DNA from: Chromatiales bacterium
GTDB lineage: Bacteria; Pseudomonadota; Gammaproteobacteria; Steroidobacterales; GCA-2729495
DNA: 64,000 nucleotides
NCBI GenBank assembly: GCA_002729495.1
Contig: PBYE01000027.1
Location: 1-64,000 of the forward strand
Direction of reading: 5' to 3'
Shown here: in pieces, positions 8,543-16,688 of the stretch
Layout: the number at the start of each line of letters is the position of its first letter
Numbering within the stretch: position 1 is the first letter of the stretch
The notes under the pieces: generated by a model
Databases searched by the model: none
What the model was told of the DNA's origin: nothing
The model's input: the letters and a program-made list of their open reading frames with translations, nothing else
Position numbers and translations under genes: made by a program

Positions 8543-9078
8543 GGGCGGCCTCCGCGCCTTCGGCGCTCCGCCGTCCTATTGTTGTGCTGGGCAGGATGCC
8601 CGAATGCCGCGGGAGGCAGGGACGCCGGGAGCGGCAACTCCCGACCGCTCGGTTCGTAGTTTGAACTGGTGAAAAGTAGTTTCTTTATAATCAATAAGTT
8701 ATCTGGTCTGCCCTCACTCTATTTTCCGCCAATCCTCGTAGAGAGCCGCCAAATAGTTACAGAACCCTACGTCTATTTGGCTACATATAGAGCCGTGGCA
8801 CGCTGGACCTCCGGGCAGAGGCAAGGATGCCGCAACTGCTGGCTGTTGTTTCTACGTATTTATACCTGAGGCTGATACTAGGATAGTTGCGCCAGTATGA
8901 GATTCATCAATTTGAATACCCAGTATTTAGAGGTCGATTGAGGCAGGCGTAAAATGGCCTGGCATAGAACTGTTTGTGTGGCAAGATACCGGCCAGGTAC
9001 CCACAACCTGTGCAGGGAAGTCTGACCTGACAGACGAGCAAGGACCCCCGGAAAGTACTCGGATAGTAAGGAGCCATT
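8543..9078. other. Intergenic segment, left part of AT-richer island
   Basis: About 535 bp without a convincing gene. It begins with a GC-rich hairpin region around 8545-8576, then a tRNA-Arg fragment at 8636-8659. It then turns visibly AT-richer and carries an inverted repeat GCCAAATAG/CTATTTGGC (8748-8756 and 8773-8781, 16-nt spacer). A 66-codon open frame at 8669-8869 shows no recognisable protein features. The last 20 bp supply the ribosome binding site of the desaturase gene. Confidence 0.6.
8636..8659 (-). repeat. tRNA-Arg fragment (matches tRNA nucleotides 33-56), possible att scar
   Basis: 24 bp identical to 10487-10510 inside the intact tRNA-Arg gene, in the same orientation, covering the anticodon loop 3' side through the T-arm. 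Bases on both sides differ, though the 15 bp on the low-coordinate side vaguely resemble a decayed acceptor end. It marks the left edge of the AT-rich desaturase segment. Confidence 0.7.
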
Positions 9079-10089
9079 GTGATTAACAAAGAACCAGATA
9101 TAGCGGCTATCGATGAAAAAGGCCTCTTAAGCCGGGTTAGTGCGTTTTGTATCGCAAACAATAAAAGAGCATCTCTGGAGCTGATATTCACTCTGGGTAG
9201 TTTTTTTATACTTTTTTCTCTGATGGCCTACAGTCTGGAAATCAGTTACTGGTTGACATTCCTTTTGCTGGCTCCAACCGGTGCCTTACTAACTCGCACA
9301 TTCACTATCCAGCACGATTGTGGGCATTTTTCCTACTTTTCATCACCGAAGGTAAACGGACTTGTGGGCAGTTTTCTGGGGGTTTTGACGCTAACCCCCT
9401 ATCACTATTGGAGAAGAACCCACAGGTACCACCATGCTGCCTGCGGAAATCTCGATAAACGTGGCATTGGCGATCTCGACACCTTCACTCTCAAAGAATA
9501 TCAATCGTTTTCCCGGTTCCGAAAACTCTGGTATCGGATATACCGCAACCCGGCCTTTATGCTCGTTGTGGGACCAATAGCGTTATTCGGCCTGAAGCAC
9601 AGACTGCCGCTTGATAATCCATTTCACTCAGTCAAAACCTGGGCAAACATTATGATCACCAACATTGGGATCGGGATGATTGCGGCTTCAATTGTTTACT
9701 TTCTGGGCTGGGAAGCCCTGCTATTGGTTTACCTCCCTGTTTGTTTGCTTGCAAGTGCCACAGGGGTCGCGCTGTTCTTTATCCACCATCAATATGAAGA
9801 TATGTACTGGGTGGAAGATGATAAATGGAGTCATTTTAAAACAGCCCTGCACGGTAGTTCCTATTTTGAGTTTTCAAAATTTCTAAGCTGGGTCATCAGC
9901 AATATCAACCTGCACCACATTCATCATCTGAATGCTCGCGTCCCGCTCTACCGACTGCGTGAGTGCCTTGAAGCCATTCCGGAACTGCAGGAGGTTCCAC
10001 AAAGAACTTTCAGAGACATTCCGAACTGCTTCAAACTTGCCCTGTGGGATGAAGATAATAAGAAAATGGTTGGTTTTGCTGCTGCGTAA
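9079..10089 (+). CDS. Membrane fatty acid desaturase
   Basis: 336-residue integral-membrane acyl desaturase. The three histidine boxes of the di-iron site are present: HDCGH (about residue 78), HRYHH (about 116) and HHIHH (about 277). Hydrophobic pairs lie between them. The third box followed by LNARVPLYRLRECLE is typical of delta-12/omega-6-type bacterial enzymes acting on glycerolipid acyl chains. The GTG start at 9079 has AAGGAG six bases upstream. Base composition is visibly AT-richer than all neighbours, and tRNA-Arg fragments flank the gene, so recent acquisition is likely. It would introduce double bonds into membrane lipids, possibly for cold adaptation (inference). Confidence 0.9.
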   Translation: MINKEPDIAAIDEKGLLSRVSAFCIANNKRASLELIFTLGSFFILFSLMAYSLEISYWLTFLLLAPTGALLTRTFTIQHDCGHFSYFSSPKVNGLVGSFLGVLTLTPYHYWRRTHRYHHAACGNLDKRGIGDLDTFTLKEYQSFSRFRKLWYRIYRNPAFMLVVGPIALFGLKHRLPLDNPFHSVKTWANIMITNIGIGMIAASIVYFLGWEALLLVYLPVCLLASATGVALFFIHHQYEDMYWVEDDKWSHFKTALHGSSYFEFSKFLSWVISNINLHHIHHLNARVPLYRLRECLEAIPELQEVPQRTFRDIPNCFKLALWDEDNKKMVGFAAA

Positions 10090-10116
10090 TAGTTGCGAAA
10101 CGCTGCAACGAAAATT

Positions 10117-10137
10117 CAGGCCATATGTATTGGCCTG
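10117..10137. other. Short hairpin after desaturase gene
   Basis: Stem CAGGCCA/TGGCCTG with loop TATGTAT, 27 bp past the desaturase stop. No T-run follows, so its role is unclear. Confidence 0.35.
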
Positions 10138-10184
10138 CTCGCCCAAGGCGTTATGTGCCTATTTAGCTATGACTCTACGGTCAA

Positions 10185-10223
10185 AAATCAAAGGCTCACT
10201 GAAAGTCAGCAAGCCTTTGATTT
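10185..10223. terminator. Strong hairpin next to the tRNA-Arg 3'-end copy
   Basis: 12-bp perfect stem AAATCAAAGGCT/AGCCTTTGATTT with a 15-nt loop. Read on the minus strand, it lies directly after a copy of the tRNA-Arg CCA end and runs into TTTTTGACC, i.e. it looks like the terminator of a lost tRNA gene. It could also end plus-strand transcription from the desaturase. Confidence 0.6.
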
Positions 10224-10246
10224 GATTTGGCGCACCCGGAGAGATT
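10223..10246 (-). repeat. tRNA-Arg 3'-end copy (tRNA nucleotides 59-77), possible att scar
   Basis: 24 bp matching 10461-10484 at 23 positions, in the same orientation, covering the 3' side of the T-stem, the acceptor strand, the encoded CCA and 5 bp beyond. The mismatch is A at 10234. The following bases (10247 onward) only loosely resemble the rest of the tRNA. Confidence 0.7.
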
Positions 10247-10428
10247 GACTCGCTCGCTAACGCTCACTTCGCCCTGCGTGGCGCTCCCTGCGGTCGCGCG
10301 TACTTGGGTCGCTTCGCACCTGCGGTGCTCGCGGTCCTCTCGTCCGTGACCTGGAAACGCTGCGCGTTTCAGCTAGCGGACTCGGGTCAAACTCCATGGA
10401 GTTCGAACTGTTCCGGAGTGCCCGAATC

Positions 10429-10459
10429 AAAAAAGGGGCCACCGATGGTGACCCCCTTT
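10429..10459 (-). terminator. Intrinsic terminator of tRNA-Arg
   Basis: On the minus strand, GGGGTCACC-ATC-GGTGGCCCC is followed by TTTTTTGA, starting 7 nt after the tRNA CCA end. The stem is 9 bp with one wobble, in the right place and orientation. Confidence 0.85.
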
Positions 10460-10465
10460 CTGATT

Positions 10466-10542
10466 TGGCGCGCCCGGAGAGATTCGAACTCCCGACCGCT
10501 CGGTTCGTAGCCGAGTACTCTATCCAGCTGAGCTACGGGCGC
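10466..10542 (-). tRNA. tRNA-Arg (anticodon ACG)
   Basis: 77 nt. Acceptor GCGCCCG pairs with CGGGCGC, discriminator G, and CCA is encoded. D-stem GCTC/GAGT; anticodon stem CTCGG/CCGAG around loop CTACGAA, giving anticodon ACG (read as ICG after editing); T-stem GGGAG/CTCTC with loop TTCGAAT. An intrinsic terminator follows. Fragments of this gene occur at 10223-10246 and 8636-8659. Confidence 0.97.
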
Positions 10543-10660
10543 ATATAACTGATTGTACTGTCTGGAGCTATCGCGCTTGTGCATCCTGCCCAGCGCGCAA
10601 TGTATGGCGACCCAAGGACACCGTAAGGCCGCGCATGGTACACCAAAGGCCGTTATTGGG

Positions 10661-11113
10661 CTACACGGCTCCCGGGTGGTCCATGTCCATCGCGGCTTTG
10701 CCTTCGCCCCCGAAGCGGGTCGCGAAGTAGCCGATCAGCAGCCCGACCAGGGCGCCTTCTGCCACGATCCAGAACGGTGACTGCAGCAGGCTGTCTTCAC
10801 CAAACGTTCCGACCAGCATTGCGGCAAGGATGTCATATATAAAGAATGACAGAACAAAGTTCATCCATGCGCCGATAAGCGGTGCGCGGAACCACCATGA
10901 CATCGGCAGCCTGAGCACGGGGTGGTAGGTAATTACACCCATGACGCCGATCACCCCGCCCATGGTTATGTACCAGAACAGGATTCCCCAGCGAAACAGC
11001 ATGTTGTCTTCGGGCATAAAGTACGGCATTGCAAAGAAACCAATAAGCCCGACGATGAGCCCTATCGCTTTGCCTATCGCGATGCGAGTCATGAGTGAAG
11101 GATTGCCAAACAT
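10661..11113 (-). CDS. Hypothetical membrane protein
   Basis: 150 residues with four or five hydrophobic segments (about residues 8-26, 38-60, 72-95 and 108-130) and a short charged C-terminal tail. Three segments are rich in Gly (IGLIVGLIGF, MGGVIGVMGV, ALVGLLIGYFATRFGGEG). The start ATG at 11113 has a perfect AGGAGG five bases upstream; an in-frame GTG 6 bp earlier would overlap that site and is rejected. Not recognised as a characterised family. It lies 30 bp below the CPXCG gene and may be cotranscribed with it. Confidence 0.7.
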   Translation of the reverse strand: MFGNPSLMTRIAIGKAIGLIVGLIGFFAMPYFMPEDNMLFRWGILFWYITMGGVIGVMGVITYHPVLRLPMSWWFRAPLIGAWMNFVLSFFIYDILAAMLVGTFGEDSLLQSPFWIVAEGALVGLLIGYFATRFGGEGKAAMDMDHPGAV

Positions 11114-11143
11114 ATGCACCTCCTGCGTGTTGCGTATGACGAG

Positions 11144-11326
11144 TCAGGTGTCCTGCTGAACTTCGATACCGGTTAATACGCCGTCTTCACTGCTGTACGT
11201 AATGCGCATGGGCCGGCAGCAAACCTGGCAGTCCTCAATGTAATCCTGCGCAGGGACAGACATATCCAGCAACACATCAAGACTCTCCCGGCAGGACGGA
11301 CAGGTAATAAGGGCCTCTTCCTGCAT
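11144..11326 (-). CDS. CPXCG-motif cysteine-rich zinc-ribbon-like protein
   Basis: 60 residues. Two cysteine pairs, CPSC near residue 9 and CQVC near residue 33, plus the following PMRITY, match the small Cys-rich CPXCG family common in gammaproteobacteria. It probably binds one zinc ion. Function unknown. It starts 5 bp after the gloB stop codon on the same strand, so it is in the same operon. Confidence 0.8.
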   Translation of the reverse strand: MQEEALITCPSCRESLDVLLDMSVPAQDYIEDCQVCCRPMRITYSSEDGVLTGIEVQQDT

Positions 11327-11331
11327 GGCAC

Positions 11332-12117
11332 TCAGAAGCGGTCTTTGCGCTGCCGGGTTTCGGCGAAAACCTCTTCGTTCGATGCGTCGATCAGGCCTAT
11401 GGTTTCCCGCAGGTGCTCGCTGTCGGGTCGCATAAAGGGATTGGTTTTACGCTCCAGCCCGATGGAAGTCGGAATAGTCGGTTGATGGGCTGCGCGTAAC
11501 TTGTCGATTTCGACGGCACGCTTGCATAAATCGGCGTTGCCAGGCTCTACGCTCAGCGCAAACTCCGCGTTGGCCTGCGTGTATTCGTGTGCGCAATAGA
11601 CCTTGGTCGAGTCGGGCAGGTCCAGCAGTTTCTGTATCGAGGTCCACATTTGTTCGGCCGTGCCTTCGAACAGGCGCCCGCAACCCAGCGAAAACAAAGT
11701 ATCGCCCACAAACACGATGCCCGAGTCTTCGAAGTAATACACACAGTGACCGCTCGTATGACCTGGCGTATCGAACACTTTCATCTCGTGCTTGCCGAAC
11801 AGGTAGACATCGTTATTGCCAAGCCGTATATCGATACCGGGAATACGCTTCGCATCGGCCACCGCCCCGATGATGACGCAACCCGTTTTATCCTTCAGTT
11901 CGAGGTTGCCGCCCGCATGGTCGAAATGATGATGCGTATTCAGGATATGGCTGAGTTTCCAGCCTTTCTCCCGCAGCGCGCGCTCGATTGGTTCCACTTC
12001 GGGCGTGTCGATCGCCGCCGTGTAACCGGTCTCCGGGTCGTGGACGAGATAACCGTAGTTGTCCTCGAGACACGGGAACATATGCACCTGCAGCGTATGT
12101 ATCTTGTGCTCACCCAT
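11332..12117 (-). CDS. gloB: Hydroxyacylglutathione hydrolase (glyoxalase II)
   Basis: 261-residue metallo-beta-lactamase-fold enzyme that hydrolyses S-D-lactoylglutathione to D-lactate and glutathione in the methylglyoxal detoxification route. The dinuclear metal motif THHHFDHAGG is present near residue 62. The later metal ligands (His in TPGHTSGHCVYY, Asp in GDTLFSLGCGRLFEG) and CAHEYT are also present, and the C-terminal substrate-binding part is full length. The terminal region is slightly degenerate compared with the usual R-x-W end. It abuts moaB (1-bp gap to its stop), an unusual pairing that probably only reflects packing. Confidence 0.93.
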   Translation of the reverse strand: MGEHKIHTLQVHMFPCLEDNYGYLVHDPETGYTAAIDTPEVEPIERALREKGWKLSHILNTHHHFDHAGGNLELKDKTGCVIIGAVADAKRIPGIDIRLGNNDVYLFGKHEMKVFDTPGHTSGHCVYYFEDSGIVFVGDTLFSLGCGRLFEGTAEQMWTSIQKLLDLPDSTKVYCAHEYTQANAEFALSVEPGNADLCKRAVEIDKLRAAHQPTIPTSIGLERKTNPFMRPDSEHLRETIGLIDASNEEVFAETRQRKDRF

Positions 12118-12118
12118 G

Positions 12119-12652
12119 TCAGGTCTCGGTCAGGCGTGGCAGCAGCTCGGCAAGGTTGCAGGGCAGGGTGCGGTAGTCGAGCTGTTTCTCGATCAGCTCG
12201 TCCCAGCCGGTGGCACAGGCGCCGGTCGAGCCGGGCAGGCAGAATACATAAGTGCCGTTCGCAACGCCGGCAACGCTGCGCGATTGCATGGTCGACGCAC
12301 CTATATCCTTCCATGACAGCGAACGGAACATCTCGCCGAAGCCGTCTATCACTTTATCCAGGAGCGGTATAACTGCCTCCGGTGTACCGTCACGGCCGGT
12401 TACCCCGGTGCCGCCGGTGGTGATTACCACCTGCACTTTGGGATCGGCAATCCATGCCGCCACGGTCGCGCGTATGCGGTAAACGTCGTCCGGGATGATC
12501 TCTTTGCCGACAGGTGTATGCCCTGCCGTTTCCAGGCGCTCTTTAAGCAGTGCACCGGACTTGTCGGTCGCATCCGTGCGGGTGTCGGAGATGGTCAGCA
12601 CCGCAATATTCAGCGGAATGAATTCGCGGTTGGTGTTGTCGTCGTGTGCCAT
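12119..12652 (-). CDS. moaB: Molybdenum cofactor biosynthesis protein B
   Basis: 177 residues of the MoaB/Mog/MogA fold. Seen: LTISDTRTDATDKSGALL at the start, the VITTGGTGVTGRDGTPEAV molybdopterin-binding loop, and FCLPGSTGACATGWDELIEKQLD near the C-terminus. The protein is thought to adenylylate molybdopterin or act as a scaffold. It forms the middle of a minus-strand group with gloB below and the CBS protein above, in a neighbourhood rich in cofactor genes (moeA, XdhC-like, moaA, fdhD, moaC, mobA). Confidence 0.93.
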   Translation of the reverse strand: MAHDDNTNREFIPLNIAVLTISDTRTDATDKSGALLKERLETAGHTPVGKEIIPDDVYRIRATVAAWIADPKVQVVITTGGTGVTGRDGTPEAVIPLLDKVIDGFGEMFRSLSWKDIGASTMQSRSVAGVANGTYVFCLPGSTGACATGWDELIEKQLDYRTLPCNLAELLPRLTET

Positions 12653-12695
12653 GGGCTAATTGTCCCACAGCTGGGCGGCCTTGGGCAGGCTGCGT

Positions 12696-13127
12696 TCAGG
12701 CTACGTTGCCACCGGACCGGCGAAACTGGTCGCGCAGGTGCTCGGCAAATGATTTGCAGGCATCCGAGGTCGTAAACATACCTGCGAGTTTGCCGTGCCT
12801 GGTTATGGCGGCGCAGCCTATGTGATGCTCTGCCATGTGTTTTAGCACGAGGTCCAGGCGTTCATCGAGATCAACGCTGTAACAGTGTTCCTGCATGACA
12901 TCCCCGGCAGTGAGCTGTTCCGGATCGGGGTATGCGAAGTCCGGACCGAGTACGAGCTTGATGTCCCGGTCAGAGAGCATACCGACAACTTCATCGTCGT
13001 CGGTGATCGGCAGGTGCCGGATGTGGTGGGTACGCATGAATTCGATCGCCTGCTGCAAGGGCGCACTCGGCTTGGTCGAGTACGGAAACGCCGTCATGAC
13101 GTGTTTCACTTTTGGTATGCGCAACAT
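12696..13127 (-). CDS. CBS-domain pair protein
   Basis: 143 residues consisting of two CBS motifs with nothing else: VKHVMTAFPYSTKPSAPLQQAI ... IRHLPITDDDEVVGMLSDRDIK and AGDVMQEHCYSVDLDERLD ... HIGCAAITRHGKLAGMFTTSDACKSF. Such stand-alone pairs bind adenine nucleotides and regulate partners. It sits between moaB and moeA on the same strand; no partner enzyme is evident. The start at 13127 (MLRIPKVKHVMT) fits the family. Confidence 0.9.
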   Translation of the reverse strand: MLRIPKVKHVMTAFPYSTKPSAPLQQAIEFMRTHHIRHLPITDDDEVVGMLSDRDIKLVLGPDFAYPDPEQLTAGDVMQEHCYSVDLDERLDLVLKHMAEHHIGCAAITRHGKLAGMFTTSDACKSFAEHLRDQFRRSGGNVA

Positions 13128-13202
13128 CTCCGGATAACTTAGGACCCTGCGAGCGAAGCATTCAATATAACCGAGTCACCGGAGCCGTGACACCGGTCCG
13201 GG

Positions 13203-14438
13203 TTACCAGGGATAGAAGTCCGCCCTGAAGCCCTCCGGAAAGTGGCTCTCGGCGCGGGGCAGGGCCACGAAGCCGTCGGTACCGCGCAGCCCGATGAAAT
13301 CTCCGGAGGTGTTGGTCGGTCGCGGTTCGGCGCACGGAATTCCATCATCGCCGGGTTTAAGCGCCACGGGCAGGAACCAGCACAGGTCCGGTTCGAAATC
13401 AATTGCGTCCGCCAGGGGCAGCTGTAATCGTACCGGCGGCATTGCACCCATCGCCGACTCGATCGCGGGCAGCACATAGCGCACGAAACAAACCAGCGTG
13501 GAAACAGGGTTGCCCGGCAGCGCAAACACCGGCTTGTTGTCCGCACTGATGCCGAACCACATCGGCAAACCAGGGCGCTGAAGGATTTTGTGGAAGATCA
13601 GCTTTACGCCAAGTTCTTTAAGAATTCCGGGAACATAATCGTATTTACCCATCGATACACCGCCACTCAGGACGAGTACGTCGTTGTCGGCGTGCAGTGT
13701 GCCAACCTGTTGCAACAGCTTGTCCGGGTCGTCGGGTAACCAGGCACGCATACTTTGCTTGCAACCGTGGCGTTCGAGCGAGGCCTGCAATGCGCGATCA
13801 TTGGATGAGCGAATCTGGTAGTCCTCGATGGCCTCGCCGACATCTACGAGTTCGTCGCCGGTCGAAATGATCGCGATCTTCGGCCAGCGGGCGATTTCCA
13901 CGTTCGCCTGGCCGGCCGCGGTCAGGATGGCCATCTCTGCCCCGTCGATGTGCGTGCCGGGTTCCAGGAGGACGTCGCCCTGCGCATGGTCCGAAGCACA
14001 CCCGTGGATAAACTGTCCGGGCGTTGCTTCGTAACCGTTTTCCAGCGTCGCCACGTCGTCAGCGACGTTAATGCGTTCGACCGGCACAACCGTGTCGGTG
14101 CCTGTCGGCATCACGGCACCGGTCATAACTTCGAGGCAGTGCCCCGGGCCGTTGCATGCCTTTGCCGGCTGACCGGCAGCCTGTATGCCATCAAATTTAA
14201 AAGCACGTGTGCCACCGGCAAGATCAGTGGCCGCGACGGCGATACCGTCCATCGTGGCTCGATCGAAGGGGGGCTGGTCGCGCTCCGCAATTATTTTCTG
14301 GCGGAGTATCTGCCCGGTGGCTTCTGCCAGCGGTACCGAAATAGACCCGTATTGCGGCATGTTATCCGCAATCAGTTGCCCGGCTTCCTCGACATCGATA
14401 CGGAAAGCTTCCACGCGTGTTGGATCGTTGCTGCTCAC
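13203..14438 (-). CDS. moeA: Molybdopterin molybdenumtransferase MoeA
   Basis: 411 residues, normal MoeA length. Motifs: RDQPPFDRATMDGIAV near residue 55, the VEVMTGAVMPTGTDTVVPVE-like block (LEVMTGAVMPTGTDTVVPVE), STGDEL, LVLSGGVSMGKYDYVP, and FALPGNPVSTLVCF. It inserts molybdate into adenylylated molybdopterin. The start overlaps the stop of the upstream XdhC-like gene by 4 bp, so the two are translationally coupled. This coupling points to maturation of a xanthine-dehydrogenase/CO-dehydrogenase-family enzyme. Confidence 0.95.
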   Translation of the reverse strand: MSSNDPTRVEAFRIDVEEAGQLIADNMPQYGSISVPLAEATGQILRQKIIAERDQPPFDRATMDGIAVAATDLAGGTRAFKFDGIQAAGQPAKACNGPGHCLEVMTGAVMPTGTDTVVPVERINVADDVATLENGYEATPGQFIHGCASDHAQGDVLLEPGTHIDGAEMAILTAAGQANVEIARWPKIAIISTGDELVDVGEAIEDYQIRSSNDRALQASLERHGCKQSMRAWLPDDPDKLLQQVGTLHADNDVLVLSGGVSMGKYDYVPGILKELGVKLIFHKILQRPGLPMWFGISADNKPVFALPGNPVSTLVCFVRYVLPAIESAMGAMPPVRLQLPLADAIDFEPDLCWFLPVALKPGDDGIPCAEPRPTNTSGDFIGLRGTDGFVALPRAESHFPEGFRADFYPW

Positions 14439-15454
14439 GGAGTGTTGCTCAGCGCACTGCCCGAACTTCCGTTCAGCACCGCCTGTATTTCACTGATAAG
14501 CGACAACGCGATGGTCTCGGGACTGTTTGCACCAAGGTCAAGCCCGACCGGGCCGCGCAATAGGGCAGTGAACTCAGAATTGTCGGGGCAGATGTCATCA
14601 AGCAGTTTCTGTTTGCGTGCAGCCGGCCCGAGTATACCTGCGTAGGTCGGCTGCTTGTCGGCATCCAGTTTGGCCAGTTGTTGCAGGTACAGCCGGTCGG
14701 TTTCAAGGTGGTGGCTCATCACGACGATCGCGCTAAAGCCCAAGTTCAGCACCGCGGAAATATCGGCGGGGATCACCTGCAGGCGCGCATCGGCGGCATC
14801 GAAACCCCCGGAATCGATGTAATGCGGCCGGTGGTCGGCGACGGTGACCTCCCATCCCAGCATCCGGGCAGACTCGACGACCGGCACCGCATCGGGCCCG
14901 GCGCCCAGTAACAGGAGCCTTGTCCATGGATGTATTTTCCAGTGCAGTGCCGTTACGTTTTTATTCTGTTTCAGGGTGGGCAGTTCCGAAGAAACCATGG
15001 AGATATTGTCGACCCAGCACATGCCGACCGGCGTATCGGGTTCCTTACTTTCCACGATCAGTGCAGCCGTGTGGGTTTCGGTCGTGCCCATTGCAGCGGT
15101 CAGCGCCTGCAGGGGCTCCCAGTCGTTGTCACCGGAGACGCGCTGCACGAGCATGCGCATCATGCCGTTGCAACCCAGGCCTATTCCCCACAGGTCGTCG
15201 GCGTCGTCACGCATGTCATAAGTGACAACCTCGGGTTTGCCGCTCTCGATTACTCCACGTGCGTGTTCAGCGAGATCGCCTTCCAGGCATCCGCCGCTCA
15301 GCAAGCCCTCGTGTTCACCACTCGCCTTGATCAGCAGGTGACGGCCCTGCTTGCTGTAGGTAGAGCCTTCTGTCTCGACGACCGTCACCAGCGCAAAAGC
15401 CTCACCCTCGCTGCGCCACTTATCAAAGGTGTCAATGAGCATTCGATTGCTCAT
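14435..15454 (-). CDS. XdhC/CoxI family molybdenum hydroxylase maturation factor
   Basis: 339 residues. The N-terminal XdhC_CoxI domain has EGSTYSKQGRHLLI, GLLSGGCLEGDLAEHA and GLGCNGMMRML. A Rossmann domain follows (LLLLGAGPDAVPVVESARMLGWEVTVADHR) and ends with LGPAARKQKLLDD. These proteins bind and sulfurate the molybdenum cofactor before inserting it into xanthine-dehydrogenase-type enzymes. It overlaps moeA downstream and the quinone oxidoreductase gene upstream by 4 bp each, forming a tight three-gene operon. A MocA-like cytidylyltransferase is excluded by the domain order. Confidence 0.9.
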   Translation of the reverse strand: MSNRMLIDTFDKWRSEGEAFALVTVVETEGSTYSKQGRHLLIKASGEHEGLLSGGCLEGDLAEHARGVIESGKPEVVTYDMRDDADDLWGIGLGCNGMMRMLVQRVSGDNDWEPLQALTAAMGTTETHTAALIVESKEPDTPVGMCWVDNISMVSSELPTLKQNKNVTALHWKIHPWTRLLLLGAGPDAVPVVESARMLGWEVTVADHRPHYIDSGGFDAADARLQVIPADISAVLNLGFSAIVVMSHHLETDRLYLQQLAKLDADKQPTYAGILGPAARKQKLLDDICPDNSEFTALLRGPVGLDLGANSPETIALSLISEIQAVLNGSSGSALSNTP

Positions 15455-16491
15455 ACGGGCACCGTGTCCGCAAGATCGGGATCGACAATCAGCACCAGCT
15501 TGCCGGCCGCGCCGTTGGCTTCGAGCAGCGTATGCGCCGCGGCAGCCTGCTCAAGTGGCCAGGACTGTTGCACAACCGGCTTTATCTCACCGCTTTCCAG
15601 CAGCGGCCAAACATGTTCCTTAAGCGCCTCGGCAATCTCGCCTTTCTCTGCAACCGGGCGGGAGCGCAGCGTCGAGCCGGTGATTGTTAACCGCTTCAGC
15701 AACACATGGCCCAGGTTCAGTTCGGCCTTCGCGCCACCGAGCACGCCGATGACGACCAGCCTGCCGTCGGTCGCCAGCAGTTTAATATTTTGCTCGAGGT
15801 ATGCACCGCCTACGATATCGAAAATAAGATCGACGCCTTTGTCGTTGGTTAACGGTTTGATGATCTTGACGAAATCGTCAGTGTTGTAGTTTACCGCGCG
15901 CTTTGCTCCGAGCTGTTCGCACAACGCGACTTTCTGGTCGCTGCCGGCCGTGGCATAAACCTCCGCGCCCAGCGCGCGTGCGACCTGGATCGCCGTGGTG
16001 CCGATACCGCTCGCGCCTCCGTGTACGAGTATTCGTTCACCGGCTTGTAACTGGCCACGGTCAAAAACATTGGTCCAGACAGTGAAAAAGGTTTCGGGAA
16101 TCACGGCCGCCTCGGCAAAACTCAAACCCTCGGGGACGGGCAGGCACTGCACGGCCGGCGCTACACAATATTCGGCGTAGCCGCCGCCGGCGAGCAGAGC
16201 GCACACCTTGTCACCCGGTTTAAAAGTGGTGACCTCGGCGCCTGTTGCCTGGATGATACCGGCAACTTCCAGCCCCGGCGTGTCTGAAGCACCCGGCGGT
16301 GGCGGGTACAGTCCGCGACGCTGCAGGCAGTCGGGCCGGTTAACTCCGGCCGCCACTACTTTGATTAACACCTCATCCGCGGCCGGGACCGGGGTAGCAG
16401 CCCGCGCTACCCGCAGCACATCCGGATCGCCGGGGGTGCTGATCTCGATGGCGCGCATCTCTGCTGCTGTATCCGGGGCGGGCTGAGTCAT
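15451..16491 (-). CDS. NAD(P)H-dependent quinone oxidoreductase (PIG3-like MDR family)
   Basis: 346-residue zinc-free medium-chain dehydrogenase/reductase. It begins MTQPAPDTAAEMRAIEISTPGDPDVL. It carries VNRPDCLQRRGLYPPPPGASD, GLEVAGII, a nucleotide-binding HGGASGIGTTAIQVARALGAEVYATAGS loop, and an LTITGSTLRSRP block typical of the PIG3/TP53I3-type branch. It probably reduces quinones with NADPH. Translation likely starts at 16491; the MRAIEI methionine further in is the usual family start and is possible. It is first in the operon with XdhC-like and moeA and is divergent from moaA. Confidence 0.9.
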   Translation of the reverse strand: MTQPAPDTAAEMRAIEISTPGDPDVLRVARAATPVPAADEVLIKVVAAGVNRPDCLQRRGLYPPPPGASDTPGLEVAGIIQATGAEVTTFKPGDKVCALLAGGGYAEYCVAPAVQCLPVPEGLSFAEAAVIPETFFTVWTNVFDRGQLQAGERILVHGGASGIGTTAIQVARALGAEVYATAGSDQKVALCEQLGAKRAVNYNTDDFVKIIKPLTNDKGVDLIFDIVGGAYLEQNIKLLATDGRLVVIGVLGGAKAELNLGHVLLKRLTITGSTLRSRPVAEKGEIAEALKEHVWPLLESGEIKPVVQQSWPLEQAAAAHTLLEANGAAGKLVLIVDPDLADTVPV

Positions 16492-16688
16492 GGTGCTTAT
16501 TATTAGTGTTTGCGCGTATGGTGGTTGTCGCACGCCAGTATAAACTAGCCTGCCGGCCTGACTGTTAACCTGATTTGATGAGACCAGGCGGTGAGTTACT
16601 GATAAATCTCATTGACTTGATAAGGGCGTATGTTAGCGTCAAAAAGGGTCGTCGGAACAAGATAAGCAGACTTTAAATAACGGACAAA
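16492..16688. promoter_or_regulatory. Divergent promoter region between qor-moeA operon and moaA
   Basis: 197 bp without a gene, AT-richer than its surroundings, serving two divergent transcripts. TTGACTTGATAAGG near 16613 could hold a -35 element for moaA, but no convincing -10 at the right spacing is visible. I looked for a molybdenum-cofactor riboswitch fold and did not see one. Confidence 0.4.

Noticed and set aside
8669..8869. 66-codon open frame in the island
   Set aside because: No ribosome binding site, odd composition, and no protein features; probably chance.
10117..10160. Integron attC-like site after the desaturase (hairpin plus GGCGTTATG)
   Set aside because: The core does not match GTTRRRY and no inverse core is present upstream; no integrase. 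tRNA-scar explanation fits better.
16492..16688. Molybdenum-cofactor riboswitch upstream of moaA
   Set aside because: No matching conserved stems or loops could be recognised; a covariance-model search would decide.
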